Positions 28,118 through 36,827 of a stretch of DNA of 64,000 nucleotides are shown here, piece after piece. Source of the stretch: Agrococcus jenensis (GTDB taxonomy: Bacteria; Actinomycetota; Actinomycetes; Actinomycetales; Microbacteriaceae). The DNA is taken from positions 2,294,001 through 2,358,000 of the forward strand of contig NZ_RKHJ01000001.1 in NCBI RefSeq assembly GCF_003752465.1, given 5' to 3'. Position numbers and translations under genes: made by a program. The notes below the pieces were generated by a model. That model was not told the DNA's origin, ran no database searches, and was given only the letters and a program-made list of their open reading frames with translations. Numbering within the stretch: position 1 is the stretch's first letter; each line of letters starts with the position of its first letter.

Positions 28118-29824
28118 ATGCCTGACGCCCCCGTCTCCGTCTCCGCCGCGATCGCGGCGGAGCTCGAGCTGCACGCCGCCGATGTCTTCGCCCTCATGGG
28201 CAACGGCAACGCGTGGTTCCTCGACGCCGTCGTGCGCCGAGGGGCCATGACGCTCACCGCGGTGCGGCACGAGGCCGCGACGATCGCTGCGGCCGACGCG
28301 TATCACCGCGCGAGCGGCAGGCTCGCGGTCGCCTCGGTCACCTACGGCCCCGGCTACACGAACGCCATCACGCCGCTCGCCGAGGCGGCGCTCGCCCGCA
28401 TCCCGCTCGTCGTGGTGGTCGGGGACCGGCCGACCGGCGGCGCGCGGCCGTTCGACGTCGACCAGGCCGGCATCGCGACAGCGGTCGGCGCGCCCACGAT
28501 CGTCGTGAGACGCGGCGACGCGCGGGCGGCCGCCCGGCGGGCCGTCGAGACGGCGCTCGCCGAGCGGCGCCCCGTCGTGCTGGCGATCCCGTACGACCTG
28601 AGCCACGCCGACATCGAGGGCGACGGCGAGGCGGCGACGGAGCACGCGTCGGTGACGCCGTTCGTCGCGCTCGACGGCGAGCAGCTCGCCGGCGTCGCCG
28701 AGCGGCTCGTCGGCGCGCGGCGCCCGCTGCTGCTCGCCGGCCGCGGCGCCCACCTCGCCGGCGCCGAGGACGCGCTGCGCGAGCTCGCCGCGCGGCTGGG
28801 CGCCCGCACGGCATCGAGCGCGCTCGGCAGCGGCATCTTCGCTGACGCATCCCGCCACCTCGGCATCTGCGGCGGCTTCGCCTCGGAGCGTGCCGCCGAG
28901 GCGATCGAGCACGCCGACGCGGTGCTCGTCGTCGGCGCGAGCCTCAACGCCTTCCAGACGCGCTTCGGCGACGCCTTCGCCCCCGGCGCCCACGTGATGC
29001 AGGTCGACGTCCTCGACGCGCCGTCGAACCCCCGCGTCGACGAGCTCGTGCGCGGCGACGCCCGCCTCGTGGCGCAGGCGCTGGTCGCGCTCATCGGCGC
29101 GGGGGAGACCGGCGACGAGCGCGGAGCCGATGCCGCTGCCGCGGGCGACGCCGGCTGGAGCGAGGCGGGCTTCGCCGAGGTCGCCGGCATCGGCGCCGAG
29201 CGCGAGGCCGGCGACGAGCTCGCCGCCGACGGCCGCCTCGACCCGCGCAGTCTGTTCCACGCGCTCGAGCGGGTGCTGCCCGAGGACCGCGTGATCGTGC
29301 AGGACGGCGGCCACTTCATCGGCTGGGCGCCGACGCACCTCTCGGTCGCCGACCCCGAGCGGCTGCTCATGGTCGGCACCGCGTTCCAGACGATCGGGCT
29401 GGGGCTGCCGAGCGCCGTCGGTGCGGGTGCCGCGCGGCCGGAGTCGACCATCGTGCTCGTGACCGGCGACGGCGGCGCCCTCATGGGGCTCGCCGACCTC
29501 GACTCGGTCGTGCGCACGGTGCGGCGCGGCATCGTGGTCGTCTGCAACGACGCCGCCTACGGCGCCGAGGTGCACCAGTACGCCGTGCGCGGCGTCGCCG
29601 AGGAGCCGATGCTCATCGAGCAGGTCGACTTCGCCGCGCTCGGCCGCGCGCTCGGCGCGGAGGCGGCGGTCATCGAGCGGCTCGAGGACCTCGCGCAGCT
29701 CGAGGCGTGGCTCGCGACCGGCGCCGAGGGCGTCTTCGTCGCCGACTGCAGGATCAGCCAGCAGGTCGTCGCCCCCTACATCATCGAGGTGCGCGAGGCG
29801 GCGATGCGGGCAGCCACCCGCTGA
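28118..29824 (+). CDS. Thiamine diphosphate-dependent enzyme (acetolactate synthase-like)
   Basis: The 568-residue protein has the three-domain ThDP fold: the PYR domain with catalytic glutamate in AVRHEAATIAAADAY, a central domain, and a PP domain with the ThDP motif GDGGALMGLADLDSVVRT. It resembles acetolactate synthase and benzoylformate decarboxylase relatives, but no regulatory IlvN partner is present, so a branched-chain role is not claimed. The start ATG 28118 follows GGAG by 6 nt, and this site may be masked by a leader hairpin. Confidence 0.83.
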   Translation: MPDAPVSVSAAIAAELELHAADVFALMGNGNAWFLDAVVRRGAMTLTAVRHEAATIAAADAYHRASGRLAVASVTYGPGYTNAITPLAEAALARIPLVVVVGDRPTGGARPFDVDQAGIATAVGAPTIVVRRGDARAAARRAVETALAERRPVVLAIPYDLSHADIEGDGEAATEHASVTPFVALDGEQLAGVAERLVGARRPLLLAGRGAHLAGAEDALRELAARLGARTASSALGSGIFADASRHLGICGGFASERAAEAIEHADAVLVVGASLNAFQTRFGDAFAPGAHVMQVDVLDAPSNPRVDELVRGDARLVAQALVALIGAGETGDERGADAAAAGDAGWSEAGFAEVAGIGAEREAGDELAADGRLDPRSLFHALERVLPEDRVIVQDGGHFIGWAPTHLSVADPERLLMVGTAFQTIGLGLPSAVGAGAARPESTIVLVTGDGGALMGLADLDSVVRTVRRGIVVVCNDAAYGAEVHQYAVRGVAEEPMLIEQVDFAALGRALGAEAAVIERLEDLAQLEAWLATGAEGVFVADCRISQQVVAPYIIEVREAAMRAATR

Positions 29825-29876
29825 CGCCGGCGCGCAGCGCGCGGTGCCCGCGCCGCCCTCGCCGGTGGCGCTGGCG

Positions 29877-30056
29877 CGGTCCGCCCGCCGAGTGTCGGGT
29901 TCGTGCGCGAGCGTCGCGACACTGCCGCAACGAGCCGACACTCGTCGGCGGTGCCCGGGCGGTCCGCCGGCCGAGTGTCGGGGGCGTGCGCGAGTGTCGC
30001 GACACTGCCGCAGGGAGTCGACACTCGTCGGAGGTGCAGGGGCGGTCGGCCGGCCG
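29877..30056. repeat. 83-bp tandem repeat, two full copies plus a partial third
   Basis: Units start at 29877, 29960 and 30043 (the last about 14 nt), exactly 83 bp apart, with roughly nine differences between the two complete copies. Each unit has four copies of the heptamer AGTGTCG or its complement CGACACT (one variant AGCGTCG), giving eight half-sites. The second unit contains the perfect palindrome AGTGTCGCGACACT. The element fills the gap between convergent genes, with no credible ORF. Confidence 0.85.
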
Positions 30057-30069
30057 GGGCCGGGCGCGC

Positions 30070-32229
30070 TCAGCGCTCGGGCGCGTCGCCCAGCTCGAGC
30101 AGCCGGCGGAAGAGCGACAGCACCTCGTCGGGCAGCAGCGGCTCGGCGACCGTCACGTCGCAGCGCGTCTCGACGGTCACGCGCCAGGTCGGCGCATCCG
30201 GCAGCGCCTGGCCGTCGAGCTCGGCGAGCCGTCCGGAGGCGACGAGCGTGTCGAGGTGGTCGCGGTCGTCGCCGGGGATCACCTCGAGCTCGAGCACCGC
30301 CGCGCGCGTGCGCCCGAGCATGCCACCGGTGCGCGCGACCCGGATGGCCTCCTCGGGCGATGCCTCGTCGGCCGGCGCCTCGCCCACGCCCACGGCGGCC
30401 CACGCGTCGCGGACCGCGCGCGTCTCGGCCGCGTCGTCGCCGAAGCGGGCGATGGCCGCGTCGACGGTCGCCGTCGCGAAGGCGGCGAAGTCGGCCGTCG
30501 CCGAGAGGCCGCCGGTGAGCGCGTCCATCCAGATGCGGCCCGGCGCCTCCCACGCGTGCCCGCCGATCGCGGTCGCCGCGAGGTGGAACGCCTTGTTGGG
30601 GATGCCGGAGTTGATGTGGACGCCGCCGAGGTCGTCGGTCGTCACGACGAAGTCGCGCATGTGGCCAGGCTGCGGGTCCTTGCCGAGCACCGGGTCGTCG
30701 TAGGCGGTGCCGGGCTCGGCCATCGAGCGGAGCGCGACGCCCTGCACCTGCTCGGTGAAGACGCCGGCGCCGATGAGCCAGTCCGCCTCGTCGGCCGTCT
30801 GGCCGAGCGCGTGCTGCTTCACGAGCGCGCCGAGCACGTCGGCGATCGACTCGTTGAGCGCGCCGGGCTGGTCGCGGTAGACGAGGTCGGCGGTCGACGA
30901 GATCACCCCGTGGCCCAGCTCGTGACCGATGACGTCGACCGCCTGCGTGAAGCCCGCGAACACCACTCCGTCGCCGTCCCCGAAGACCATCCGCTCACCG
31001 TCCCAGAACGCGTTGTCGTAGCGGGTGCCGTAGTGCACGGTCGCGAGCAGCGGCATGCCGGCGTCGTCGAGCGAGTCGCGGCCGAACGCGTCGTGCAGCA
31101 TCCCCCAGGCGAGCCCCAGCCCGTCGAAGGCGTCGTCGGCCGCAGCATCGCCGGTCGGCGCGTCGCCCTCGCCGCGCACGGCCGTGCCCGGCAGCGTGGT
31201 CGTGCCCTTCGCGTCGCTCACCGTGCGGTCGGGCGCCGCCTCGTCGGGCACGAGCGTCGGGCGCTGCTGGGCTCCGGCCGGGCGCGCCGTCGCAGCGCGC
31301 TCGGCGCGGACGCCTCGCTCGACGCGGATGCCGCCGTCGAGCCGCAGGGTGCGCTCGGCGACCGCGGCCGCGGCTGTCGGCGCCGCAGCGATCCGCTCGA
31401 GCAGGAATGGCGGCACGATGCCGTGCCGCACGCGCGGTGCGGCGATCGCGTCGTCGATGACCGGCGCGATGAGGCTCGACCAGACGAAGTAGCCGGCGGC
31501 GGACGGGTGGAAGCCGTCGGCTGCGTGCAGCGAGGGCTCGAGGATGGCCGGCGTCGGGAGGTGGATCGTGCGCGGCACGTCGGCGGCCACGCGCTGCAGG
31601 GCGTCGTCGAGGCTGCGGGCGTGGCCGCCGATCAGCGCGCGGATGGGCTGCGGCAGCCACTCGAACGTGTCGATCTGCGGCGCGCCGGCGAGCCCGATGA
31701 CGCCGCCGGGGGCGACGTGCCGCTCGAGCCCGGCGACGATGGCGCGCACGCTGCGCTGGAACGCGCCGCGTCGCACGAGCTGCAGCGCGTCGTTCGCGCC
31801 GACGAGCAGCAGCACGACATCCCAGGGGCCGTCGTCGACCGCGGGCAGGTGCCGCTCGAGCACCTGCGCGGCGTTCGAGCCCTCGAGGCCCTCGATGCGC
31901 CACTCGACGCGCTGCCCGCGGCGGCCGGCGAGGCGGCGAGCCGTCTGCACCGCGAGCGTCTCGTCGAGCTGCTCGGCGCCCACGCCCGTCGCCGTGGAGT
32001 CGCCGATCGCGAGCAGCCGCAGCGGGTCGCCGTCGCCCTCGCCGACGACGCCCGAGCGCGTGCCCTGCGGCTCCGGCAGCCAGACGAGCTCCGACTGCAG
32101 CGCCTTGCCCTGCCGCAGCAGCACGGGCGCGAGTGCGAAGGCCGCCGGGCGCGCGAGTCGGTGGATGGTGCGCTCGGCGCGCCTCGACGCCGAGGCCGCG
32201 GTCGCCCCGATCCATGCTGCGATGCCCAT
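30070..32229 (-). CDS. SGNH hydrolase / protealysin-like M4 metallopeptidase / emfourin-like fusion
   Basis: One uninterrupted 719-codon frame with GGAGGT 5 nt before the ATG. Residues about 70-262 are an SGNH/GDSL hydrolase (LLAIGDSTATG with Ser78, GANDAL, and DGFHPS with Asp239 and His241). Residues 267-620 are an M4 peptidase: the protealysin-type propeptide VRHGIVPPFLLERI, zinc site HELGH (436-440), third ligand Glu460 in ALNESIAD, and catalytic His538 in GGVHINSGIPNKAF. Residues about 626-710 (IRVARTGGMLG to LSLFRRLLE) resemble emfourin, the protealysin inhibitor family. No signal peptide is obvious. A GTG at 31431 could start the M4 part alone but lacks a ribosome site. A lost stop codon or assembly error is the alternative. 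Confidence 0.85.
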   Translation of the reverse strand: MGIAAWIGATAASASRRAERTIHRLARPAAFALAPVLLRQGKALQSELVWLPEPQGTRSGVVGEGDGDPLRLLAIGDSTATGVGAEQLDETLAVQTARRLAGRRGQRVEWRIEGLEGSNAAQVLERHLPAVDDGPWDVVLLLVGANDALQLVRRGAFQRSVRAIVAGLERHVAPGGVIGLAGAPQIDTFEWLPQPIRALIGGHARSLDDALQRVAADVPRTIHLPTPAILEPSLHAADGFHPSAAGYFVWSSLIAPVIDDAIAAPRVRHGIVPPFLLERIAAAPTAAAAVAERTLRLDGGIRVERGVRAERAATARPAGAQQRPTLVPDEAAPDRTVSDAKGTTTLPGTAVRGEGDAPTGDAAADDAFDGLGLAWGMLHDAFGRDSLDDAGMPLLATVHYGTRYDNAFWDGERMVFGDGDGVVFAGFTQAVDVIGHELGHGVISSTADLVYRDQPGALNESIADVLGALVKQHALGQTADEADWLIGAGVFTEQVQGVALRSMAEPGTAYDDPVLGKDPQPGHMRDFVVTTDDLGGVHINSGIPNKAFHLAATAIGGHAWEAPGRIWMDALTGGLSATADFAAFATATVDAAIARFGDDAAETRAVRDAWAAVGVGEAPADEASPEEAIRVARTGGMLGRTRAAVLELEVIPGDDRDHLDTLVASGRLAELDGQALPDAPTWRVTVETRCDVTVAEPLLPDEVLSLFRRLLELGDAPER

Positions 32230-32339
32230 CCGCGACCTCCGCTCGTGCGATGCCTGTCGTGCCCCATCGTGCCCCGAGCCGGAGCGCCGGAGCGTGGTGG
32301 CCGATCGTACTCGCGGCCGCTGACCGGAGCCGATGCGCG

Positions 32340-32627
32340 TCAGCGGCCGAGCCGCATCCGCACGTCCATGGCGTCGCCGACACCGATGCCCTCCGCGCGC
32401 TGCACCGCGACCTTGAGCGGCAGCAGGTAGCCGCCGTCGCGGGGGAAGAGCGAGGTCGTGAACGTCGTGGTGCCGATGGTGGCCTCCACCGGGATGACGC
32501 CCCACCCGTAGGTGAGCTCGCTCGCGCTGTCTTGGATGAGCTCGGACTCGTCCGGCGGCACCGGCACGAAGACGAAGGGCGCGGGACCGCGCCACTCGAT
32601 TGCGACGGCCGAGAAGTCGAGCTCCAT
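32340..32627 (-). CDS. DUF1905 domain protein
   Basis: The 95-residue protein (MELDFSAVAIEWRGPAPFVFVPVP at its start, FPRDGGYLLPLKVAVQRAEGI later) has the pattern of DUF1905, a small beta-barrel family of unknown function sometimes paired with YdeI-type proteins. It is cytosolic with no membrane segment. It lies 110 nt upstream of the fusion gene on the same strand and is divergent from the DsbA-like gene. Confidence 0.78.
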   Translation of the reverse strand: MELDFSAVAIEWRGPAPFVFVPVPPDESELIQDSASELTYGWGVIPVEATIGTTTFTTSLFPRDGGYLLPLKVAVQRAEGIGVGDAMDVRMRLGR

Positions 32628-32694
32628 GCCCGCACGCTACCGCCCGCGGACCGCGCCGGGATCGGCCCGCCCTCGGCGCCGATAGCCTGGATCG

Positions 32695-33345
32695 ATGCAG
32701 AAGCAGGCCGTCATCAGCATCGCGACCGTCGTCGGCGCGCTCCTCCTCATCGTCGCGGTCGCCCTCGCGGTCGTGCGTCCGTGGGAGCGCCCCGAGCCCG
32801 TTGCGGAGGCCGCGAGCGTGCCGGTGCTCGACGAGAGCACGCACATCCTCGAGGACGCGGGGGAGGGTGCGCCCGTGCTGGTCGAGTTCCTCGACTACGA
32901 GTGCCCGTCCTGCGGGCAGTTCCACCCGATCGTCGAGGACCTGCGCGAGCGCTACGCCGGCGAGGTCACCTTCGCGGTGCGGTACTTCCCGCTCGCGATG
33001 CACCCGAACGCCGTGCCCGCGGCCCTCGCCGCGGAGGCGGCCGCGCAGCAGGGATCGTTCGAGGCCATGCACACGATGCTCTTCGACCGGCAGCAGGAGT
33101 GGGCGGGCACCGACGGCGCCGCTGCCGCGCTCCGCGGCTACGCCGAGGAGCTCGGCCTCGACCTCGACGCGTACGACGCCGCGATCGCCGATCCCGCGAC
33201 CCTCGAGCGCGTCCAGCTCGACGCGGACGCCGCCGCGGCGCTCGGCGCGCCCTCGACGCCGACGTTCTTCGTGGACGGCGAGATGCTCGAGCTGCAGCGC
33301 TACGAGGACGTCGAGGCGGCCCTGCAGGCGGCGCTCGAGGGGTAG
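32695..33345 (+). CDS. Membrane-anchored DsbA-like thiol-disulfide oxidoreductase
   Basis: The 216-residue protein has one N-terminal membrane helix (residues about 5-27) and a thioredoxin-fold domain with the redox site CPSC (Cys70, Cys73) in FLDYECPSCGQFHP and a cis-proline loop APSTPTFFVDG. It faces outside and probably introduces or isomerises disulfides in secreted proteins. Length and layout match actinobacterial DsbA/BdbD-like proteins. It is monocistronic. Confidence 0.9.
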   Translation: MQKQAVISIATVVGALLLIVAVALAVVRPWERPEPVAEAASVPVLDESTHILEDAGEGAPVLVEFLDYECPSCGQFHPIVEDLRERYAGEVTFAVRYFPLAMHPNAVPAALAAEAAAQQGSFEAMHTMLFDRQQEWAGTDGAAAALRGYAEELGLDLDAYDAAIADPATLERVQLDADAAAALGAPSTPTFFVDGEMLELQRYEDVEAALQAALEG

Positions 33346-33361
33346 CCGCCGCAGCGCTCGC

Positions 33362-33739
33362 TCATCCGGGCGTGACGATGAGCGACAGCTCGTGCGCGCG
33401 CTCGCCGACCACGGTCCGCAGCACGGCGTCGGGGAACCGGGCGTACTTGCGCCGATACTCCGCGTCGACGAGCTCCTGGTCGAAGTGGTCGCCGGGCTGG
33501 AACACGGCATCGTGGTCGACGCCGCCCGCGCTGATCCGACCGCGCCCTCGCCGCAGCGCCCGCCGGTACCAGCCGTTGTCGGCGCCGTAGGCCGAGCGCA
33601 CCACCACCACGCCGTGGAGCGCGACCGACCAGATCGTGACAGGCGGGCTCAGCGTGCCGTCCGAGCGGCGGGAGGCGATGCGGAGCTCGTCGGCCGCGGC
33701 GATCGCCGCGAGGTGGTCGGGGTCCCAGGGCGCGCTCAT
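33362..33739 (-). CDS. DUF2255 family protein
   Basis: The 125-residue protein starts MSAPWDPDHLAAIAAADELRI and carries PPVTIWSVALHGVVVVRSAYG, WYRRALRRGRGRISAGGV and AEYRRKYARF, the diagnostic blocks of DUF2255. These are split-barrel flavoprotein-like folds of unknown function. The ATG at 33739 was chosen over a longer frame that overlaps the promoter region of the divergent lipoprotein gene. Confidence 0.8.
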   Translation of the reverse strand: MSAPWDPDHLAAIAAADELRIASRRSDGTLSPPVTIWSVALHGVVVVRSAYGADNGWYRRALRRGRGRISAGGVDHDAVFQPGDHFDQELVDAEYRRKYARFPDAVLRTVVGERAHELSLIVTPG

Positions 33740-33816
33740 GGCCACATCATGGCCCCGCCCGGTCGTGCACGACAGTGGTGATCGCGCCCCTCCCACGCCG
33801 GTGCCAGGATGGCGGC

Positions 33817-34746
33817 GTGCGACGACGTGCGGGTGTGTCGAGGACGCGCGCGGTGCCGTCGTCGGTGCCCGCCGCGCTGAGCGTCGTGCTGTGCGCCGTG
33901 CTGGGCGTCGCCGGCTGCGCGACCGCGCCCGCCGAGCCGGATCCGGTGCCCGAGACCACCGTGCCCCAGACCACCGCGCCCGAGGCCACCGTGCCGGTGC
34001 TGCTCGAGATCGTGCAGCTGCGCGGCGACGTCGCGGGCGGCTTCGTCGAGCTGCGGGTCACGAACGAGGGGACGGACGAGCTCGTCATCGAGCGCGCCGC
34101 CTACGACTCGAGCGCGTGGAGCACGACGATGACCCGCGTCGACGAGGCGCGCATCCCGGCCGGCGCGCGTCGCAACCTGCGCCTGCAGCTGCCCGAGCCC
34201 ACGTGCGAGCCGGGCCCGGTCGAGCACCGCGCGACGCTCGAGCTCGCCGACGGCAGCGTCGTCGAGGGCGAGCCCCAGGATCCGCTCGGCCAGCTCGACG
34301 CGCTCGACGACCGCGTGTGCGACGTGCGGGCGTTCGCGCGCGACGTCGCAGGACTCGCCTGGCTCGCCCCGGACATCCCCGCAGACGGCTCGCGCGCGGC
34401 CGTGCTGCGGCTCGAGGTGTCGCCCGCACCGGGCGGTGGCGAGCGGCTCGGCAGCATCGACGACGTGGCCGCGACGGTGCTGCTCACGCCGACGGATGCG
34501 CGGGGCGGTCGCCTCGAGGCCCTGCCGGTCGCGCTCGAGATCGTCGCGGGCGCCGCACCGACGGTGATCGAGGTGCCGCTCGCGCCCGGCCGCTGCGACC
34601 TGCACGCCGTGGCGGAGGACAAGCAGGGCACCATCTTCCGCATCCGAGCGACCGCCGCCGGCGAGCCCGTCGACCTCCTGGTGCCCGTGCCCGACGACCA
34701 GCGCGACGCGCTGCTCGGGTGGGTCGTCGCGCGCTGCGCGGGCTGA
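33817..34746 (+). CDS. Secreted lipoprotein of unknown function
   Basis: The 309-residue protein starts with GTG and has an Arg-rich N-terminus, a hydrophobic core and the lipobox VAGC at about residues 31-34, followed by a Thr/Pro/Glu linker. Two beta-rich domains follow (LLEIVQLRGDVAGGFVELRV is the start of the first), with conserved-looking cysteine pairs. It is probably anchored on the outer face of the membrane. No family was recognised. AGGAT lies 7 nt before the start codon. Confidence 0.72.
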   Translation: MRRRAGVSRTRAVPSSVPAALSVVLCAVLGVAGCATAPAEPDPVPETTVPQTTAPEATVPVLLEIVQLRGDVAGGFVELRVTNEGTDELVIERAAYDSSAWSTTMTRVDEARIPAGARRNLRLQLPEPTCEPGPVEHRATLELADGSVVEGEPQDPLGQLDALDDRVCDVRAFARDVAGLAWLAPDIPADGSRAAVLRLEVSPAPGGGERLGSIDDVAATVLLTPTDARGGRLEALPVALEIVAGAAPTVIEVPLAPGRCDLHAVAEDKQGTIFRIRATAAGEPVDLLVPVPDDQRDALLGWVVARCAG

Positions 34747-34847
34747 CGACGCGCACCTGTCGCGCGCGCGTGCTGCGGCGTACCGTCCCGAGTGGAGCGC
34801 GCACGGCTGAGCGGCTCGAGCTCATGCGCGCGAGAGTGGGGGCGACC

Positions 34848-36026
34848 ATGGCTGGGGCATCCGGCAGCGGCGAGGAGATGCAGACCGGCCGCGTCAACCG
34901 CGCCGAGGGGCGCACGATCGTGTGGGCGCAGGTCGAGCCCGACGAGGCGGACTTCGACGGCCCTGCGATCCTCATCGCCGAGGTGGCGGGCGACGCGGAG
35001 GACCCGGACGACTACGAGGACGGCGCGAGCTTCATCCCGTCCAACGCGTTCCACGGCGTGCTCGCGACCGGCAAGAGCGCCTCCGGCTTCGGAGGGTCGC
35101 CGCCGGCGCACGGCGTCATCGGCCGCGGCGGACGCAAGTCGGGCACCGGTGTCGTCGGGCTCGGCGGCGGCGTGCCCGAGCCGGATTCGGCAGGGGAGGG
35201 CGGCATCGGCGTCCACGGCCTCGGCGGGTCGCAGGCGGTCAGCTTCCCGGATCCCGACAACCCTCCCGGTGCGGGCGTCGTCGGCCAGGGCGGCAGGCAG
35301 TCGGAGCGCGAGAACACCGCGCGGTCGCTGCACGCGGCGGGGGTCATCGGGCTGGGCGGCGGCACGGGACCCTCGCACGACGATCTGCCCGCGCATCCGC
35401 TCGCCGAGACGGGTGGCACCGGCGTCTACGGCAAGGGTGCGGACGCGACGGTCGTGCAGGTGCAGACCTTCGACGAGACCGGCACGGCCGGACCCGTCGT
35501 GGCCAGCGGCCCGGCGGTGCCGGGCACCGGCGTCGTCGGCCGCGGCGGCGTGAGCGACGAGCCGAGGATGCCTGCGGCGGCGGGCGTCGTCGGGGTCTCC
35601 GGCGCGTCACCGGTGCCGCCGATCTCGGCGACCGGCGACGTCGGCGTGGTCGGTCAGGGCGCGAGCGGGGCGGGCGAGCGCTCGACCGGCGTGCTGGGCC
35701 GCAGCGGCGACGGTCCCGGTGTGCGCGGCACGTCGTCCGACAGCCGCGGCGGGGTCTTCGAGTCGGCACGGGCAGCCCAGCTGCGGCTCGTGCCCCACCA
35801 GGCGGGCCGCGTCTTCGGGCCGACGACCGCGTCGTCGCCGCGCGAGCTGCTGGCAGAGCGCGAGGGCGAGCTGCACCTGCCCAAGCGGGGCGCAGCCGGC
35901 GACATCATCGCGGTCGTCGACGACGACGGTGCATGCGCGTACTGGTGCTGCGTGCGCGGCGACGGCGCGGGGCCCGCGCGCTGGGCGCAGGTGCTGCTGG
36001 GCGCGCCGTTCGACGGCGACAGCTGA
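34848..36026 (+). CDS. GVxGxGG repeat protein, predicted fibrous surface or structural protein
   Basis: The 392-residue protein has a short N-terminal domain and then about eleven irregular repeats of the form GVxGxGG or GVxGxS (GVIGRGG, GVVGLGG, GVHGLGG, GVVGQGG, GVYGKGA, GVLGRSG and so on). A C-terminal domain begins RGGVFESARAAQLRL and ends DIIAVVDDDGACAYWCCVRG with WAQVLL. The repeats suggest a beta-helix or fibre as in tail-fibre and related actinobacterial repeat proteins. There is no signal peptide and no phage gene nearby. The ATG at 34848 follows GTGGGGG. Confidence 0.7.
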   Translation: MAGASGSGEEMQTGRVNRAEGRTIVWAQVEPDEADFDGPAILIAEVAGDAEDPDDYEDGASFIPSNAFHGVLATGKSASGFGGSPPAHGVIGRGGRKSGTGVVGLGGGVPEPDSAGEGGIGVHGLGGSQAVSFPDPDNPPGAGVVGQGGRQSERENTARSLHAAGVIGLGGGTGPSHDDLPAHPLAETGGTGVYGKGADATVVQVQTFDETGTAGPVVASGPAVPGTGVVGRGGVSDEPRMPAAAGVVGVSGASPVPPISATGDVGVVGQGASGAGERSTGVLGRSGDGPGVRGTSSDSRGGVFESARAAQLRLVPHQAGRVFGPTTASSPRELLAEREGELHLPKRGAAGDIIAVVDDDGACAYWCCVRGDGAGPARWAQVLLGAPFDGDS

Positions 36027-36041
36027 GGAGGCCGCGGCGGC

Positions 36042-36827
36042 TCAGGCGCGCGGGCTGGGTCGCACGGTGAGCGTCTGCATCGCGTGGCCGACGTGCCCGC
36101 GCTCGTCGTGCAGCGCGGCGCCGGTGATGCCCTGGCCGCTCGGTCCGAAGGCGACGGTGGTGTCGAGGCCCACCCAGCGGCCCTCCGGCTGCCGCAGCAG
36201 GTGCACGGTGAGGTCGAGGTTGGGGAACATCCACGCATCCGGGGTCGCGCGCACGGCGACGCCGTTGACCACGTCGACGAGGCCGAGCCAGCGGGCGAGC
36301 GGGCTCGCCGCCTCGCCGTCGAGGAGCTCGAGCGGGCTCGACACCCACGCGGTGCTCCTGCCCGGCACCGCGTCGCCCGACTGGCGCAGGTCGAGCGACC
36401 GCACGAACCCGCCGCCCCAGGCGGGATCGAACGCGGCAGGACGCGCCAGCTCCGGCGACGGCAGCGGCGCAGCCGACCCGCCCTCGACCGCGCCGGTGTC
36501 GCCGACGACGCTGTGCCAGGCGCGCGCGACCGCCACGTCGCGGCCTGCGATGGATGCGGTGGCCTCGGTGAGCTCGATCGTGCGTCCTGGCCGGCGGGTC
36601 TGGACGCGCACCGCGATCTCGTCGAGCGCGAGGAAGCCGAGGATGTCGAACGCGATGCGGCTCAGCACGAGCGGCGCTCCGCCCGAGGAGGCGCGATGCC
36701 GCTCGATCGCGTGCGTCAGCAGCCCACCGAGCGGCGCGAAGTGCAGCTCGCCCGGCTGCCACGCGCCGCCCGCGTGCTCGCTCGGCAGGTAGCGGTCGCC
36801 GCCGAGGGCGGTGAGGTAGGCGGTCAT
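36042..36827 (-). CDS. TesB-like acyl-CoA thioesterase family protein
   Basis: The 261-residue protein has a double hot-dog layout: FAPLGGLLTHAIERH and DILGFLALDEIAVRVQTRRPGRTIELTEA in the first half, WMFPNLDLTVHLLRQPEGRWVGLDT in the second, as in the 4HBT_3/TesB-like family. It probably hydrolyses acyl-CoA thioesters; the substrate is unknown. The ATG overlaps the stop of the upstream gene by 4 bases, so the pair is co-transcribed. Confidence 0.8.
   Translation of the reverse strand: MTAYLTALGGDRYLPSEHAGGAWQPGELHFAPLGGLLTHAIERHRASSGGAPLVLSRIAFDILGFLALDEIAVRVQTRRPGRTIELTEATASIAGRDVAVARAWHSVVGDTGAVEGGSAAPLPSPELARPAAFDPAWGGGFVRSLDLRQSGDAVPGRSTAWVSSPLELLDGEAASPLARWLGLVDVVNGVAVRATPDAWMFPNLDLTVHLLRQPEGRWVGLDTTVAFGPSGQGITGAALHDERGHVGHAMQTLTVRPSPRA

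Noticed and set aside
29825..32430. Long plus-strand frames over the fusion gene and tandem repeat
   Set aside because: They are Arg/Ala-rich, antisense to a gene with clear motifs, and have no recognisable domains; high GC produces such frames.
32230..33510. A long open extension of the fusion protein upstream of 32229 on the minus strand
   Set aside because: It lies antisense to DUF1905 and DsbA-like regions, has no ribosome site and no family-like residues. The good site GGAGGT at 32229 sets the start.
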